This document shows positions 12,679 to 23,865 of a stretch of DNA of 64,000 nt, piece after piece; the stretch's first letter is position 1; each line of letters opens with the position of its first letter. The DNA is from Undaria pinnatifida. Its lineage: Eukaryota; Sar; Phaeophyceae; Laminariales; Alariaceae. The notes under the pieces were generated by a model that saw only the letters and a program-made list of their open reading frames with translations, was not told the origin of the DNA and made no database searches. The stretch covers positions 7,281,413 through 7,345,412 of the forward strand of contig JABAKD010000009.1 in the NCBI GenBank assembly GCA_012845835.1, in the 5' to 3' direction. Made by a program: the position numbers and the translations under genes.

Positions 12679-13115
12679 CGTGCGCAGGCCTTCCCGGCAA
12701 CACTGCTGAATGAGCACTTCACCAACTTCCCGTCGGTGTACAGCGCGGCAAACCTTCCTGACTGCACCCCGCTCTCTCTCTCGCAGGCGCAAAAGCGGGG
12801 TATATTGTTGGGCTTCCCCTTATTTGCTAGTATTCGGCGTTCTTGTTGGCGTTTCCACTCAAAATATGCAGTAAACCATCGGTTCGACCTGTTTTACAGG
12901 GACCCCGTATGTAACAGGTAATCTAAGTGTTGGTGAGTTAGTGAGTGTAGTGTTCTAAGATTGCTTGAGCAAGCTGCCTGTGCATTACTACTGTGCATAA
13001 ACACCGCAAGTGCTGAATAGCACATCAGCGCCGATACGCCTGTCTCTTACACACTTGCGTGACGACCCTCGCACGGCGAGGTCGCAAATTTATCAAACGC
13101 AGGTCAGGATCCAAA
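12679..13115. promoter_or_regulatory. Divergent intergenic region between the chromatin-reader-like gene and CFAP300
   Basis: The 437 bp separate two outward-facing start codons and should hold both 5-prime leaders and promoters. No canonical TATA box is obvious at a fixed distance from either start. A CT/GA run lies at 12772-12782. This is inferred from gene layout only. Confidence 0.5.
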
Positions 13116-13306
13116 ATGGACATCCTATGCGATAATTCGACGACTGGAAATTCCTCGACCACCAGCGACAAGGATACAGCACGACAACACAGCCGACACA
13201 CTCAACCCGAGCCCTGCGTGCACTACGACTTCAAGATAGCAGCGGGGGACAAATTCAACAACGCGTGCCCCCACCGAAAGGAGCTGAGAGAGAGTATAAT
13301 TCAGTG
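13116..13306 (+). CDS. CFAP300: CFAP300 exon 1
   Basis: It encodes residues 1-63 plus two bases of Trp64. The first ~30 residues are polar and Ser/Thr-rich; family similarity begins near HYDFKIAAGDKFN. The donor is GTGAGG at 13307. Confidence 0.9.
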
Positions 13307-16300
13307 GTGAGGTCACAGCAGGTGTCGTCCCAAAACGTGACGAGTTTTTTTTCTTCGTTGGCTGACGCCACCTAACCGGTGTATTCCTACCTGTCTGTGT
13401 CGTTCAGATGCCACATTCGAAGCAGCTCACAGATAATGAGCTTCCACAGACTGCAATGTCACCTGCTACTACTGCTGTTGTAGTTAATGCGCGTATGACG
13501 TCCAAGCACCCATAATAAGACGTACGCGAAAGCATGTCCCTCGTACGACTTCTATAGCAGCAGTATATCCACTATCCATCGTTACGCCAACATCCTCGTC
13601 TGCACAGCAGCGGCGGAACGTAAAGTCTACCTGGTATAATACGTACGTACGTTCGTATAATAACCACTTTTAGGGATTATACCGGGTACCTCCGGGCACC
13701 AGGTACTACTCGCGGTCTAAATACCGCAGCCGTTAATTTTCTCAGGCTATCGCACCAGCTCTAAAACAACCCCAATAACAACTGCAACTCTATTTTGAAG
13801 GATGTTCATAACGTGGCCCCGACCCCGGAGCCTATTACCGGTAATAACCCCAAATCAGCTTTGGCAGAACCTACCAGTTATAACCGGAAAATACCGGGGA
13901 GAAAAACCTCCTACCCCCGGGGTTTTCATCCAACCGTGTTTGTTCGGTTTGCTGCGTGCTACTTTGTAGTATGGGTACACCACTCCAAAATGTGTTTTTT
14001 GATTTTGTGACTGCCATTTGTTTGCGATGTGATGGTTTCTTTACCGCATTAGTGAAAGGTATGCTTTCTTTTGCGTCCATGAAAAGAAAAAACACGAACA
14101 GCTGTGTCCAGCAATACAGTGCAGCACGCTTGTTTTGGGCGGGATGCAGGGCTGTGTTAAGGAATTTAGTGGGGTATTAGTCCGTTTGACCACTTGCAAA
14201 AGGTTAACCAATAGCTTACCCAAACTAAGCCTTATAACACTCTCCCCCCCTGAAACGGCGGGATAGCAGGTCGGCCGGATATACGGGCGGACCTTTCAAT
14301 ATCCAAGCCGTTTCATTTCCTGGGTATACTCGGGAGAGTATTTTCAAGTTCGCCATGGGGAAAATCTGAAAAGTTTATTGTTGTGGACGGTGGGGATCGA
14401 ACCCACGACCCAAAAAACCCATGGTCCTGCCGTCGACGCCATTTGTTAAGGAATTTAGTGGGGTATTAGTCCGTTTGACCACTTGCAAAAGGTTAACCAA
14501 TAGCTTACCCAAACTAAGCCTTATAACAGCTGCCCTTATGGCTCACCCTCCTTCCACATCTCCACAGCTTGACGGCCTTGGAAAAAAATAGAAATGCTAG
14601 GTTACAATGTATGTATTCTAATCATATAATAACTTTTTGATCATCAATCTGTGCGCGGAAACTACTAAACCCTTGTTTGATGGAGGACAAAATCTAACGG
14701 TCGTGGAACTCACCAGTTTGTTATGCATAAAGTCCTATGACCGATGAGGGGGGGGCGGGGGGGTTGGACGGGGGGGTCACCTTTTTTAGGTCGCATAAAT
14801 GAGTAGGGTCAAGGTAACCCGAGGGGGATGCGAGGTTGTCGATGTTGGGAAGCGTTCTCGTCATGGTTCCGGTGTCTTCATCCATCTCCCCCAAGGCTCG
14901 CTGCCGAAAACAAGACTTTTACATCTATCACTCTCTAAAAGAACGCTAAATGACAAATAGAGCAGAGTTGGGCAGGTTGGTCACGCAAGCCTAAGGTCGA
15001 CACGTTCACTGCCGACGATGTCAACTGTAGTGGTACTCCGAGAGGGGGATGCGTGGTTGGTCGGTGTTGGGAAGCGTGCTCCTTACGGGCTCCAGTGTCT
15101 TTATTGGTCTCTCCTCAAGGCTCGCTGGATAGACTCAATAGCTTACATGCATTATTTCCCTAAAGATGATACTAAAAGATAGACATAACAGGGCTAGGCA
15201 CGGTAGTGCGGGGTAACGCAGGGAAACGGAGGGAGAGCAGGTAGTGAGATGATGGGCGTCCTGCTTGTCCCATCATCGTCACCTACATTATCGCCCATCT
15301 TTGATGGCCTTGACGTGAATGTTACATCTAATGTCGCGTCGTTTCACCTCAACCATGGCATGGTTTCACGTGGAATCTGTAAACTATCCTTCTACGGAGG
15401 GCGCTCCATAACAAGGTAGAGCAGTGACGATGAGGGGGTGTCCCGCCTGATCCCTCACCGCCACTCACGTTATCGCCCATATATCATGGCCTTGACGTAA
15501 TTGTGACATCTACTATCACCTGGTTTCACCTCGAATCTATAGACTATTCGTCTACGGATGGCACTCCGTAACAATAGGAGCTTGCTGCACGCGTGGTAGG
15601 TCTAAGGCAATGAATGGTGGGGGCCGCGGGGAAGGCGGAGCGGCGGGTTAATTGGAACTTGACGACCGTATAAATGAGTTGGAGCTACTGCATGGACCGC
15701 TCGAAAGGTCAAGAGATGACATCACCTGTCGGGTACAGTGCTCATTTTTTTTTAATGAAGTAAAATCAAAGACAGCAGATCACCAACACAACAGCAGCAG
15801 CAGCACGCCGACACCATCACACCATCACACTAATTGTGGTTCGCGCAACCACAGTCTGTCTTTGCCTCGACAGAGAAGGCAACGGTGAGAGTTGTATTAT
15901 AAAAGCCGTGTTTAACTTGAAAACTAAATCACCAGTACTGCGTGTGTGTTCATGTTGTTGTGCCAATGAAGTCAGTGACGAGCGGACGCGGGCAAACAAT
16001 TCGTCCGCGTTTGTTTGCTGTCATCACCGACGAAGCACGGGCTATCCGTTCCGTACGCACGTCACCTTGGATGCTGACGCTAAAAGCCCGCCTGCTGCGG
16101 GCAATTCATGCTGTGCATCGTCGCCTGCCGCAGCTTCTGGCGCTAACAGCCAAACTGCTTGGGCTAGTCCTAGCGGCCACTCTGGACATAATTTTAGTTG
16201 TTTCTATAGCTGCCGCCAGAAACTCGCACAACAGAATACTCGTAACTGTCGTCAAAATTTTATGCGCAATGGTCGTCGGCTGTCGGCGGGCGTAACACGT

Positions 16301-19300
16301 AACAGTCATGTTCAAACAGGTCCCTATTTTGGGGCGCGGTTTAATTTATGGTACAACTAGGCACTCGCGCGGCCGGGTAAACTGGCGTCAACTTGTGTGC
16401 ATTGGTGCTTGTTCATCGGTCAGCGGTCGCATCGCGCACCCGAGAAGTAACAGCCACATATCGAAACTGGTTCCCATATTCTGGCGTGGCGTGTGTTGTC
16501 TTCACGTTTATTCGTTCTTTCCACCCAACGACATTGGTATACCCGGTGTCCGTGCTGACTCTTCGTCCTAGAAATGTACAATATTATGCGGCCACAGACT
16601 GTGCGACAGGAAAAAAAAAGAGCAAGCGGTGTTCACAAGAAACTCGCATTCGCTCAAAGTATTACACACCTTAATAGTACAGTCATGGTCCCACGTTTGT
16701 GCGGTACCCTTTAGTGCGGTGGGAATCGTTTTATCAGGGCATTGCTCGTCCTACATAGTGCTCATGATCCACCGCATCATCCCGGGATAGTTCAGAATCC
16801 CACTTTAGTGCTGGTATCGACGTCTGGCAAGGCACCGCACTAAACAGCGACCACGACTGTACACGTGTTATACGACGACACCAACGTTACTCGACAGGGG
16901 AATGGAGGGATCGCTGACGGTGACGCAGGTCCAGTTCAGCCCGTGCTTTAGGGCGCACGAGGAGAGGAGCTTCTTGAGACAGCTGCTTGCGTTCGCCGCC
17001 GAAGAGGAGAAGGGATCAAGCGTGAGCGTTTGAAAAAATATATAAACAGGCCCTGCAAACGCAATTCATGTCCTCCCACACTCTTGCAACCGCAAGAGGT
17101 TTTACAGTTCTCCACCATAAGCTTAACCCTGTTTCCCCTCCAAAAATGATTCTACCCTACTCCAAGCATTTCCCCCCCCTAACGTGGGTGCAGTTAGTTC
17201 TATAGGGGTTTACGCCTGTACAGCTGGAAACCCGTTTCGGAGAACAAATTACTTAGAATTGGTATGGGGGTATGCTCGTTTCAATCATAGCCGTAGTCTT
17301 AAGACTTGGAATGCGGGGGGGGGGGGGGGGGGGGGGGGGTGTAAAGGGGTAAGCTATCGCTTTTCGTCAGACCGGTTCGAATAATTCATTTATTTACGGG
17401 AGACAACCCCTGTGCCGTACCGCGCGCAAGACATCACACACCCTGGGATGAATTTATGACCCCATTTTTTATCCAGGGGGGAAGCATATTCAACGAAAAT
17501 AACGGGTTGGGGAGTACGTATCTCGTCGAGATCGTTCCATACACGCGTCGCTAAGAACTCGCACCTTCCCCATTGTCGAGATAAATGGGCGTTGGAGGAG
17601 GAACCTTATGCCCCGGTTTTGTCCAGTTTCAAGGGGGCACACGCAATTTTGCCCAATTTCAGGGGGGCACACGCAATGAAAATGGTGGATTTGGAAATGT
17701 GTGTCTCGTCGAGAATATTTCCATAGCCGCGTCGCTAGGCGCTTGCACCCTCTCCGTGGTCGCTTCGAATCGGCGTTCAAGTTCGTCCGAGCGGTGTTCA
17801 AGCGTGTTGCCTTGCGTGTTGTACGGTAGTCGTCGTCAGGGGCAATGGACACGGGTGTTCGCCACGTTTATGCTATTTAGAACGCTAGCGTGTTTGGAGG
17901 GGCGATACTGTGCCAGCTAGCCGTTGTTCTAACCCGTGACGGGTAACGATGCGCTACGATGCTCGGATGATTTCCTGAAGTACACAGTACGGTGCTATTG
18001 CTGCTATCGTTTGTTGTTGACAGCGAGGCTCGGAACCGTGGCCTGTTGCCTTACGCGGCCATCCTCACACGTGCTGATCGGAAGACGCGCCTCTCCCGGC
18101 CATGTGTCGTGCTGCTGCTGCCTCAGCCAGAGAGATGCTGGCACAGCAGTTGGTATGACACCTATTCCAATAACCGCGTGTGTGATAGTGTTGTTGAACT
18201 CGGAGCAGTTCAAGTAATAAGTGTTGCAAGGCGATATTTGGGTATATATATGCGATAAGCGCTACGCTACGGGCTTGTCACCCTGCTACGCTTTGCCGTT
18301 TTGGAACGGCATCAAGTTTAGCTCGCCGAAACTAAGCAGACATATCCACATCGATCCTCAGATCGATCCGAATAGGTACCGATACTACAAGCGACCTACT
18401 TTACTGTGTGATATTAAGGTCAAGAGGTGTTCCAATTCCGGAACATTCTTCCAGGTTACATGCAAACCATATCATTCTTGCCCTCGTGCGGGTTCGCGCT
18501 CTTTTGAAACCGACGTATGCAGGCGCTGAGCGCTCCCAGCATCCAGAGTGTGGAATGGGAAGCTTTGACGTGCACCGTCTTGTCCATGGACTTCTTTGAT
18601 TGCCTCGTCGACAAAGGTGCGGGCGAGGACATGTTGAACAAAAATCCGATAGGAAACCGGTGTTTTGTTCCCCCGTCCTCATGACGTCGGTTATTCCGTG
18701 ACAAGCATACACAGAAGGAAAGCGGGGTCACTCCTAACGGACGTAAAATCACCACAACAGTCCTCCCAAAAAATCGCGATTTGTGACATATACACCTGGT
18801 AGGTAAGTTGGTGTTTTGTCACGTTCTCTGAAAGCAAAGTTGTCGGTGTTTTATACATCGTTGGTGGCATTTTTTCGGTCGGTTAGGAATGACCCTATGA
18901 GGAGAAAAGAGTTTTGGCCCACGGACTCGGTCGGAAAAATCGACCGACGCGACATCCGAGACGACCGTGAACAGCACCGACGGCGCGCGCCTAAAACGCG
19001 CGTGTTGTCTAACATCGCCGCACTGACTGTGCTATTATTTCATGCCGCGATCGAAACCCATGGTCGTCTGATTTATTACCCCCCAAACAAACGCTGACTT
19101 TTCTGCTACTGCGGTAGAGGTGCAAAAGGCTGATTCTACGATACAAGTAGCTTCCCCCAAAACCAGCGATTTTCTTCAACGAGCACGTTTCATTGCTGGT
19201 CGACACGAGGAAGGATACTATTGACAAGTAAACATCCATATAACTTTCCTGCGTGCAAAAGAAAGGTCTATCGAACGATGACGTCGGGGTGTCGAGGTAC

Positions 19301-22300
19301 ACCGTGTTTCAGGAGATACGACCGGGAGCTGGTCTTGAAACCGGCGATGTCGTTAAAGAAAAGTTGGGGGGCTGCCGTAAAACGACTCAAAGCCCATTTT
19401 TTTTTCGGGGCTCTTAACCTATTGAGGCTTTTAACCTATTGAGGGAGTTCTATTCCCCTCTGAGGCAAAGGCTGATCTGGAGAAAAGTTAAAGTTATCCC
19501 CCGATGGACAACCCCATGGCCTATAGGTAAACACCGCAACACGTTGCCAACAAAAAAAGGTTGGAATCTCCACGATTTTGGGTTAAGGAGCCCCGTCGTG
19601 GAAACCGTTTCAGCGAAAAAACACTTGTACCTCTATCGTGGCGCGCGTCCTAGACCTGGTATACCGTAATCAAAACCTACCGTCTTCTGATCATTTCCGT
19701 AAACCCTTCTGACAGTATTCTTAGTACTGTACCTGGTACCGGTATCATTTAAATATATACACATGTATCACACTTTTACTTTCCAGCTTCTGGACAAGCC
19801 GTGGTCACAGGTGTCGTCCTTTCTCCCCCCCGGTACATTCCTTCATTTTCATCGCGCATAGGGTTCAGCAATCCCTCTGCTCGTCTATTTTTCATCGAGT
19901 GTTGCTAACTCACGCTCTCGCGCTTTCCGCAAGTCAATTTGTGCACGAATACCAGGCTCGAGAATAACCTGATACGCCACCGGGGCGACCGGCTATATCA
20001 TATACTGTACCAGGTAATCAAGATCCACCGCCGTCTTGGTTTACTTCCAAAAGCCTCACTGACTGCTGTACTGCTGCACTTCGTATACCGAAATCCAAAC
20101 CCGCTGCCATGATTTGTTTCCGTAAATCTCACTGAGTGTACTGTGTGCTGTAGTTGGTATACCGTAGTCGTACTGCAGTGAAAACCTATCGCCGTCTGAT
20201 ATTACTGCAGTCAAAACCTATCACCGTCTGATGTATTTCCCACAACCTCACTGGGTGTAGCACTACACCTAGTATACCATGCACAAAACCCACCGCCGCA
20301 ATCTATTTCCGAAAACCCGACTAACCGTGCTGCTATACCTGGCACACCGCAATCGAAACCCGTCTCTTCTTTTCTTTCCTTTTTTCTTAGTCCCATGTAT
20401 TATCCTCGCACTACTCTCACCCTTCCTCCCAGTCGTAACTCACATCCGGGGTCACATAGCGAGCCCTCTTCCCCCGTCGCCACTACGATACGTGCCTCCA
20501 GTTTTGTCGCGAGAATAATTCAGCATTTTCTTCCCTCGTTGACTCGCGTCGAATTGTACCTACTCACGCTGCTAGGCGCTCTCAGCAGTTGATCATTTTT
20601 TTGCATTTTTGCAAATAAAGTCAAAATCTCGCCACGGTGGGAATCGAACTCAAGGACCAACGCTAGTCGTATTCGAGGGTAACCACTAGACCACCGGGGC
20701 GACCGGCTATGTCTGGTTTAATTCCCAACATCCGACTGACTGTAGTGCTACAGATGGTACACCGTAGTCTAAAGTCACCGCCGTCAGACATATTTCCGAA
20801 AAAATGCACTGACTAAAGTGCTACAACTGGTCTTACGTGCCGCAACGAAGCCCGCCGCGATTTCTTTTGCGAAGCCTGTACTGCTTCGTACAGAACGCGA
20901 AACCCACTGATGGAATTTCGTTCCCAAAACCTCTCACTAATATGCCGTGCGAATCGAAACCCACCGCCGTCATGTATTTCCAAAAGCTGCTGTGCTGCTA
21001 TGTACCGCACTCAACCCCACTGAGGTAATTTATTTTCCAAAAACCTCACTGATGTACCGTAATCAAAAACCGCGCCATTGGTCTAGTGGTTAACCTCGAA
21101 CACTACAACGGTTGGAGTCAGGGGTCCAAACATCGGGATGGAAATTGTTATTTGCTAGAGACGCCAACGCGCAGGCAGAGCGCTTTATAGCGTGGGTAAG
21201 CACACTACAAGGCGGGTCGACGAGCGAAGAAAGTGCTGAATTCTTCACGCGATAAAAGTGAACGCGCGTGCCGTAGCGGGGAGGGGGAAGAAGAGCCTGC
21301 TGAGTTGCCCCGAGTTTGAGCTACGTCTAGGGAGGGAAAAGGAGAAAGAAAAAGTGCGAATGAAGTAGATGTGATGAGCTAAACACGAACAAAAAACACC
21401 GCCCTGATTTGTTTCCAAAAGTAAAAATCCTCGCTGACCGTGCTGCTGTACGTGCTGTACCGTAACCAACACCCATGACTTCTTTCCCAAAAATGTCAGG
21501 GATCGTTAGCGAATCCGGAGACATCCGCGGGTGCTACGACGACACTTTTGATGGAGTGACAGCGTCAGACCGCCTGAGGGAGCTGCTGCTCAACCCAGAC
21601 TCGGACAACGCGGACACGTTCGGGCCGGATCAGCAGCGGGAGCTCCTGTTTCACGTGTTCCGTGCTCTTTGCATCGGGGGGGGGGTCTGCCAGCCGGATG
21701 ATCGCCTCGAGGCCTACACCAAGGCCACCAAGACGTTGTACAAGGTGCGACCCTGCGAGGGGGGAAATTTGCTCGGTTGTTGCCTGCCTTAGTCATTTGA
21801 CCGTAGACCACGCATCCCTTTCGAGACGGAGCAACGGGTGTGTACTCAGATCATGCATGACCGTAGTCTTTACACCGAAGACCCTCGTAGCCCTACCAAG
21901 CCGGGACGGGGCACGTCGGGTTTTCGCCGACCAGGCAAAGGCGGAGGGGGGGGGGGCAGGGAGGGGCGGCGATTCACCCGAATCAGGCCGCTTGCAGTTT
22001 TGTCGTTGACGAAGACGTTTTACAAGGTGCCTTTGAGTGTGGGGGGGTACTGTGTTTGGAAGTGACACTACCTTCGTGACAGCGCGAAGTGGGGGGGGGG
22101 GGGGGGTACTGTTTTGGGAGTTCGAAATACCGTCGTGAACGTGAGCGGTGGAGGACGGGGCAGGGGGGGAGCGAAGGGGGAAGGGAGACTGTATTTGGAG
22201 CTCGAAAGACATTCGTGAGTGGCCTCATTGATTATATGCCAGGTAATACGCAGACGCCGGACATAAGTTGTTTACTTGGCAGATTTCAGCTCTCGCGTGA

Positions 22301-23560
22301 AGCTAGCTGTGTTCAGTCAACCTAAGGTAGTCTCTCTTCGTACTCACCAGGTATTGGTTACAACAACGCCCAGCGTCCATGGTAGAAATCGCCGAAATCG
22401 CATCGCATGCTGTCTGCGTTTCGAAACTAACGGCACCCACCGTGATGATGGCTCTCTGTGTTGACTGACACGTAGGTTATCCTTGTAGTTGAATGTGGAG
22501 GTATAGCGTGGCATGGTAAAAAATCCGCGTCCGGCTGCTTGGCAATCCTCCAAGACCGCACCTGCATCCTTCATGAATACATTTACACCATGTGTATAGC
22601 ACACGCGATCGAAGCATCACGCGCAGCTTGCAAAATATGAGCTTCGACGAAATCCTCGATCTCACAGCTTGATGAGACGCTATTTTCCTATCTGTCAAAC
22701 GCAGCATGCAAATATGAGCTTCACGTATATCCTCAATATCGCAGCTGGGATGCATTTTCTGTTTCTTACAACAAAAAATCCGCGTTGTTCCGTGTCGCTC
22801 ACGAGTAGGCCATCGTTCCAGCTTGGAACCCATAGGCGACACGCCAAATGTACGAAACGTTCAGATTTCTCGTGCCACTACGCCCCTCCAGAGATGCAGC
22901 GATCGGTATAAACAGCCGCCGGTCTGTGTGTACCCTTCGCGAGACCATAAACCGCCGTGGCAGCACGCGCAATCGCAGTATCACGCGCAGCTTCCCAAGA
23001 CGCCTTTCGACGAAATTATCCACCGATTCCAGAGCTGAGAGGTGTCTTTTTTTATGTGATATAAATCGCCAAAGCTAATCCTAATCCTAGCCACTAACCT
23101 AACCCTAAGAGAAAGGAACTTCGACAAAAAAAAATTATCGACCGACCTCCAAGCTAGAGTGTTGTATTTTCACGCTGCAAGTATTAAAGAACGCCCCGAC
23201 TTCTACGCTCAACACTTATACACACGCCGCTCACACCTCCCCCATACTCCACCGCCGCCGCCGCCGCCACCGCTGCAGGACCTTGTCTCAGTCCAGAAAA
23301 ACACCTCCACGGGGGAATTGGAAATAGCCCCGTGTAAGGTGTACCGCGTTACCGGCACAAACGGCAGGAACAGCGTCCGCCTTCCGCCCCCCCCTCCCCG
23401 CTGCACCACCGCCTCCCCCGATAGCGCCGGTAGTTCCTACGCGGCCCGTGCGACTCCGCCGACGAGCTCAGAATCTCCGCACGATGTGTGCCTTGTCGTC
23501 GTGGACCTCGCCAAGAGGCGCGCGTCCGTGTTACGGAAAGAATACTCGTCGTTCTGGTGA
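13116..23560 (+). CDS. CFAP300: CFAP300 homologue, cilia- and flagella-associated protein 300 (complete, five exons)
   Basis: Exons are 13116-13306, 16898-17021, 18523-18616, 21500-21744 and 23279-23560. All introns are GT-AG and all phases agree (2, 0, 1, 0). The product is 311 aa, against about 270 in animals. Family landmarks appear in order: KELRESIIQW, then FFDCLVDKGIVSESGDI, then CYDDTF, ELLFHVFRALCIGGGVCQ, TKTLYKDLVSVQKN and, near the end, CLVVVDLAKRRASVL. CFAP300 is a cytoplasmic factor needed to assemble or deliver axonemal dynein arms; human loss causes ciliary dyskinesia. Here it would serve the flagella of motile spores or gametes. The last exon has a Pro/Ser/Thr-rich insertion of about 35 residues between VYRVTGTNGRNS and the CLVVVD strand, absent from animal forms. 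The start context CCAAAATGG is favourable. Intron 1 contains a recent TRIM-like insertion. Confidence 0.95.
14155..14528 (-). mobile_element. Complete TRIM-like miniature LTR element, copy 1
   Basis: Two identical 85-bp direct repeats (14155-14239 and 14444-14528) begin TG and end CA. A 4-bp GCTG target duplication flanks them (14151-14154 and 14529-14532). On the minus strand a polypurine tract (CAGGGGGGGAGAG) sits directly before the 3-prime repeat. The position just after the 5-prime repeat carries a tRNA-like stretch with T-arm GTGGGTTCGATCCCCAC. There is no coding capacity. Identical repeats imply a recent insertion. It lies in CFAP300 intron 1. Confidence 0.88.
14821..15600. repeat. Two tandem-duplicated blocks
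   Basis: GAGGGGGATGCG with GGGAAGCGT recurs at 14821 and 15042 (period 221). TTATCGCCCAT with GGCCTTGACGT recurs at 15288 and 15470 (period 182). In CFAP300 intron 1. Confidence 0.75.
16898..17021 (+). CDS. CFAP300: CFAP300 exon 2
   Basis: It follows the acceptor CTCGACAG, completes Trp64 and encodes residues 65-105 (GMEGSLTVTQVQFSPCFRAH and onward). It ends in phase 0 at donor GTGAGC. The W-G/S-M junction is a conserved spot in the family and supports the splice. Confidence 0.9.
18523..18616 (+). CDS. CFAP300: CFAP300 exon 3
   Basis: It follows the acceptor GTATGCAG and encodes ALSAPSIQSVEWEALTCTVL then SMDFFDCLVDK, the highly conserved cysteine-threonine and FFD core. It ends with one base of Gly137 at donor GTGCGG. 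Confidence 0.92.
19784..19995 (-). mobile_element. SINE-like element, partial copy 5
   Basis: It shares GACAAGCCGTGGTCACAGGT and the CCCCCGGTAC block with copy 4. Only a trace of the tRNA-like head (CCACCGGGGCGACC) remains. A further short copy is at 7170-7260, inverted. Confidence 0.6.
20384..20706 (-). mobile_element. tRNA-derived SINE-like element, copy 1
   Basis: On the minus strand it opens with a 72-nt tRNA-like head (TCGCCCCGGTGGTCTAGTGG, then GAGTTCGATTCC, then GTGGCGA) resembling a tRNA-Asp/Glu ancestor. The acceptor stem pairs at six of seven positions. A ~250-bp body shared with other copies follows. In CFAP300 intron 3. Confidence 0.75.
21067..21400 (+). mobile_element. tRNA-derived SINE-like element, copy 3 (diverged)
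   Basis: The head CCATTGGTCTAGTGGTTAAC and a body with CGCGATAAAAGTGAACG in the same order mark a diverged, plus-oriented copy, ending about 100 bp before CFAP300 exon 4. Confidence 0.6.
21500..21744 (+). CDS. CFAP300: CFAP300 exon 4
   Basis: It follows the acceptor AATGTCAG and encodes IVSESGDIRGCYDDTFDG through TKTLYK. It contains the conserved leucine-rich helix and the LCIGGGVCQ turn. It ends in phase 0 at donor GTGCGA. Confidence 0.95.
23279..23560 (+). CDS. CFAP300: CFAP300 exon 5 and stop
   Basis: It follows a CCG-repeat pyrimidine tract and CTGCAG. It encodes DLVSVQKNTSTGELEIAPCK, the Pro/Ser insertion, then CLVVVDLAKRRASVLRKEY and FW, with stop TGA. Confidence 0.95.
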   Translation, partial: DLVSVQKNTSTGELEIAPCKVYRVTGTNGRNSVRLPPPPPRCTTASPDSAGSSYAARATPPTSSESPHDVCLVVVDLAKRRASVLRKEYSSFW

Positions 23561-23679
23561 CTAAACAACGTCGGAGGAGCTGTTTTTATGCGTTTTTTTT
23601 AGTGTGAGGTATACCGTAGGGTAGGGATATTGTTGATAGGAAAGGTTTTTAAGAGTTTTATGCAAGGAGTATACTCCAG

Positions 23680-23865
23680 GTTGTCCGGGTTCCACATCTG
23701 AATGGTGTTGGTGATACTCGGGTATCTACGCCGGGTACCCGCAGCGTATATACTTCGAAGCTCCAGGGTACACGAGTACCACATCTGACTGGTATTGGTG
23801 ATACTCGGGTATCTACGACGGGTACCCGCAGAGCATACACTTCAAAGTACCCTACTAAGCACGCC
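23680..23865. repeat. Two-copy tandem repeat, 87-bp unit
   Basis: GGTGATACTCGGGTATCTACG occurs at 23710 and 23797 with matching flanks, including GGGTACCCGCAG. It lies 120 bp after the CFAP300 stop. Confidence 0.85.

Noticed and set aside
14385..14445. Functional tRNA inside the TRIM-like element
   Set aside because: There is a good T-arm but no matching 5-prime acceptor strand; it recurs in the other copies.
15836..16360. 174-codon open frame with overlapping frames
   Set aside because: No family resemblance; it lies in CFAP300 intron 1 among diverged repeats.
20633..20706. Functional tRNA gene on the minus strand
   Set aside because: The head resembles a tRNA, but the T-stem and anticodon stem are broken and the same head-plus-body recurs at 51795-52148, so it is SINE-like.
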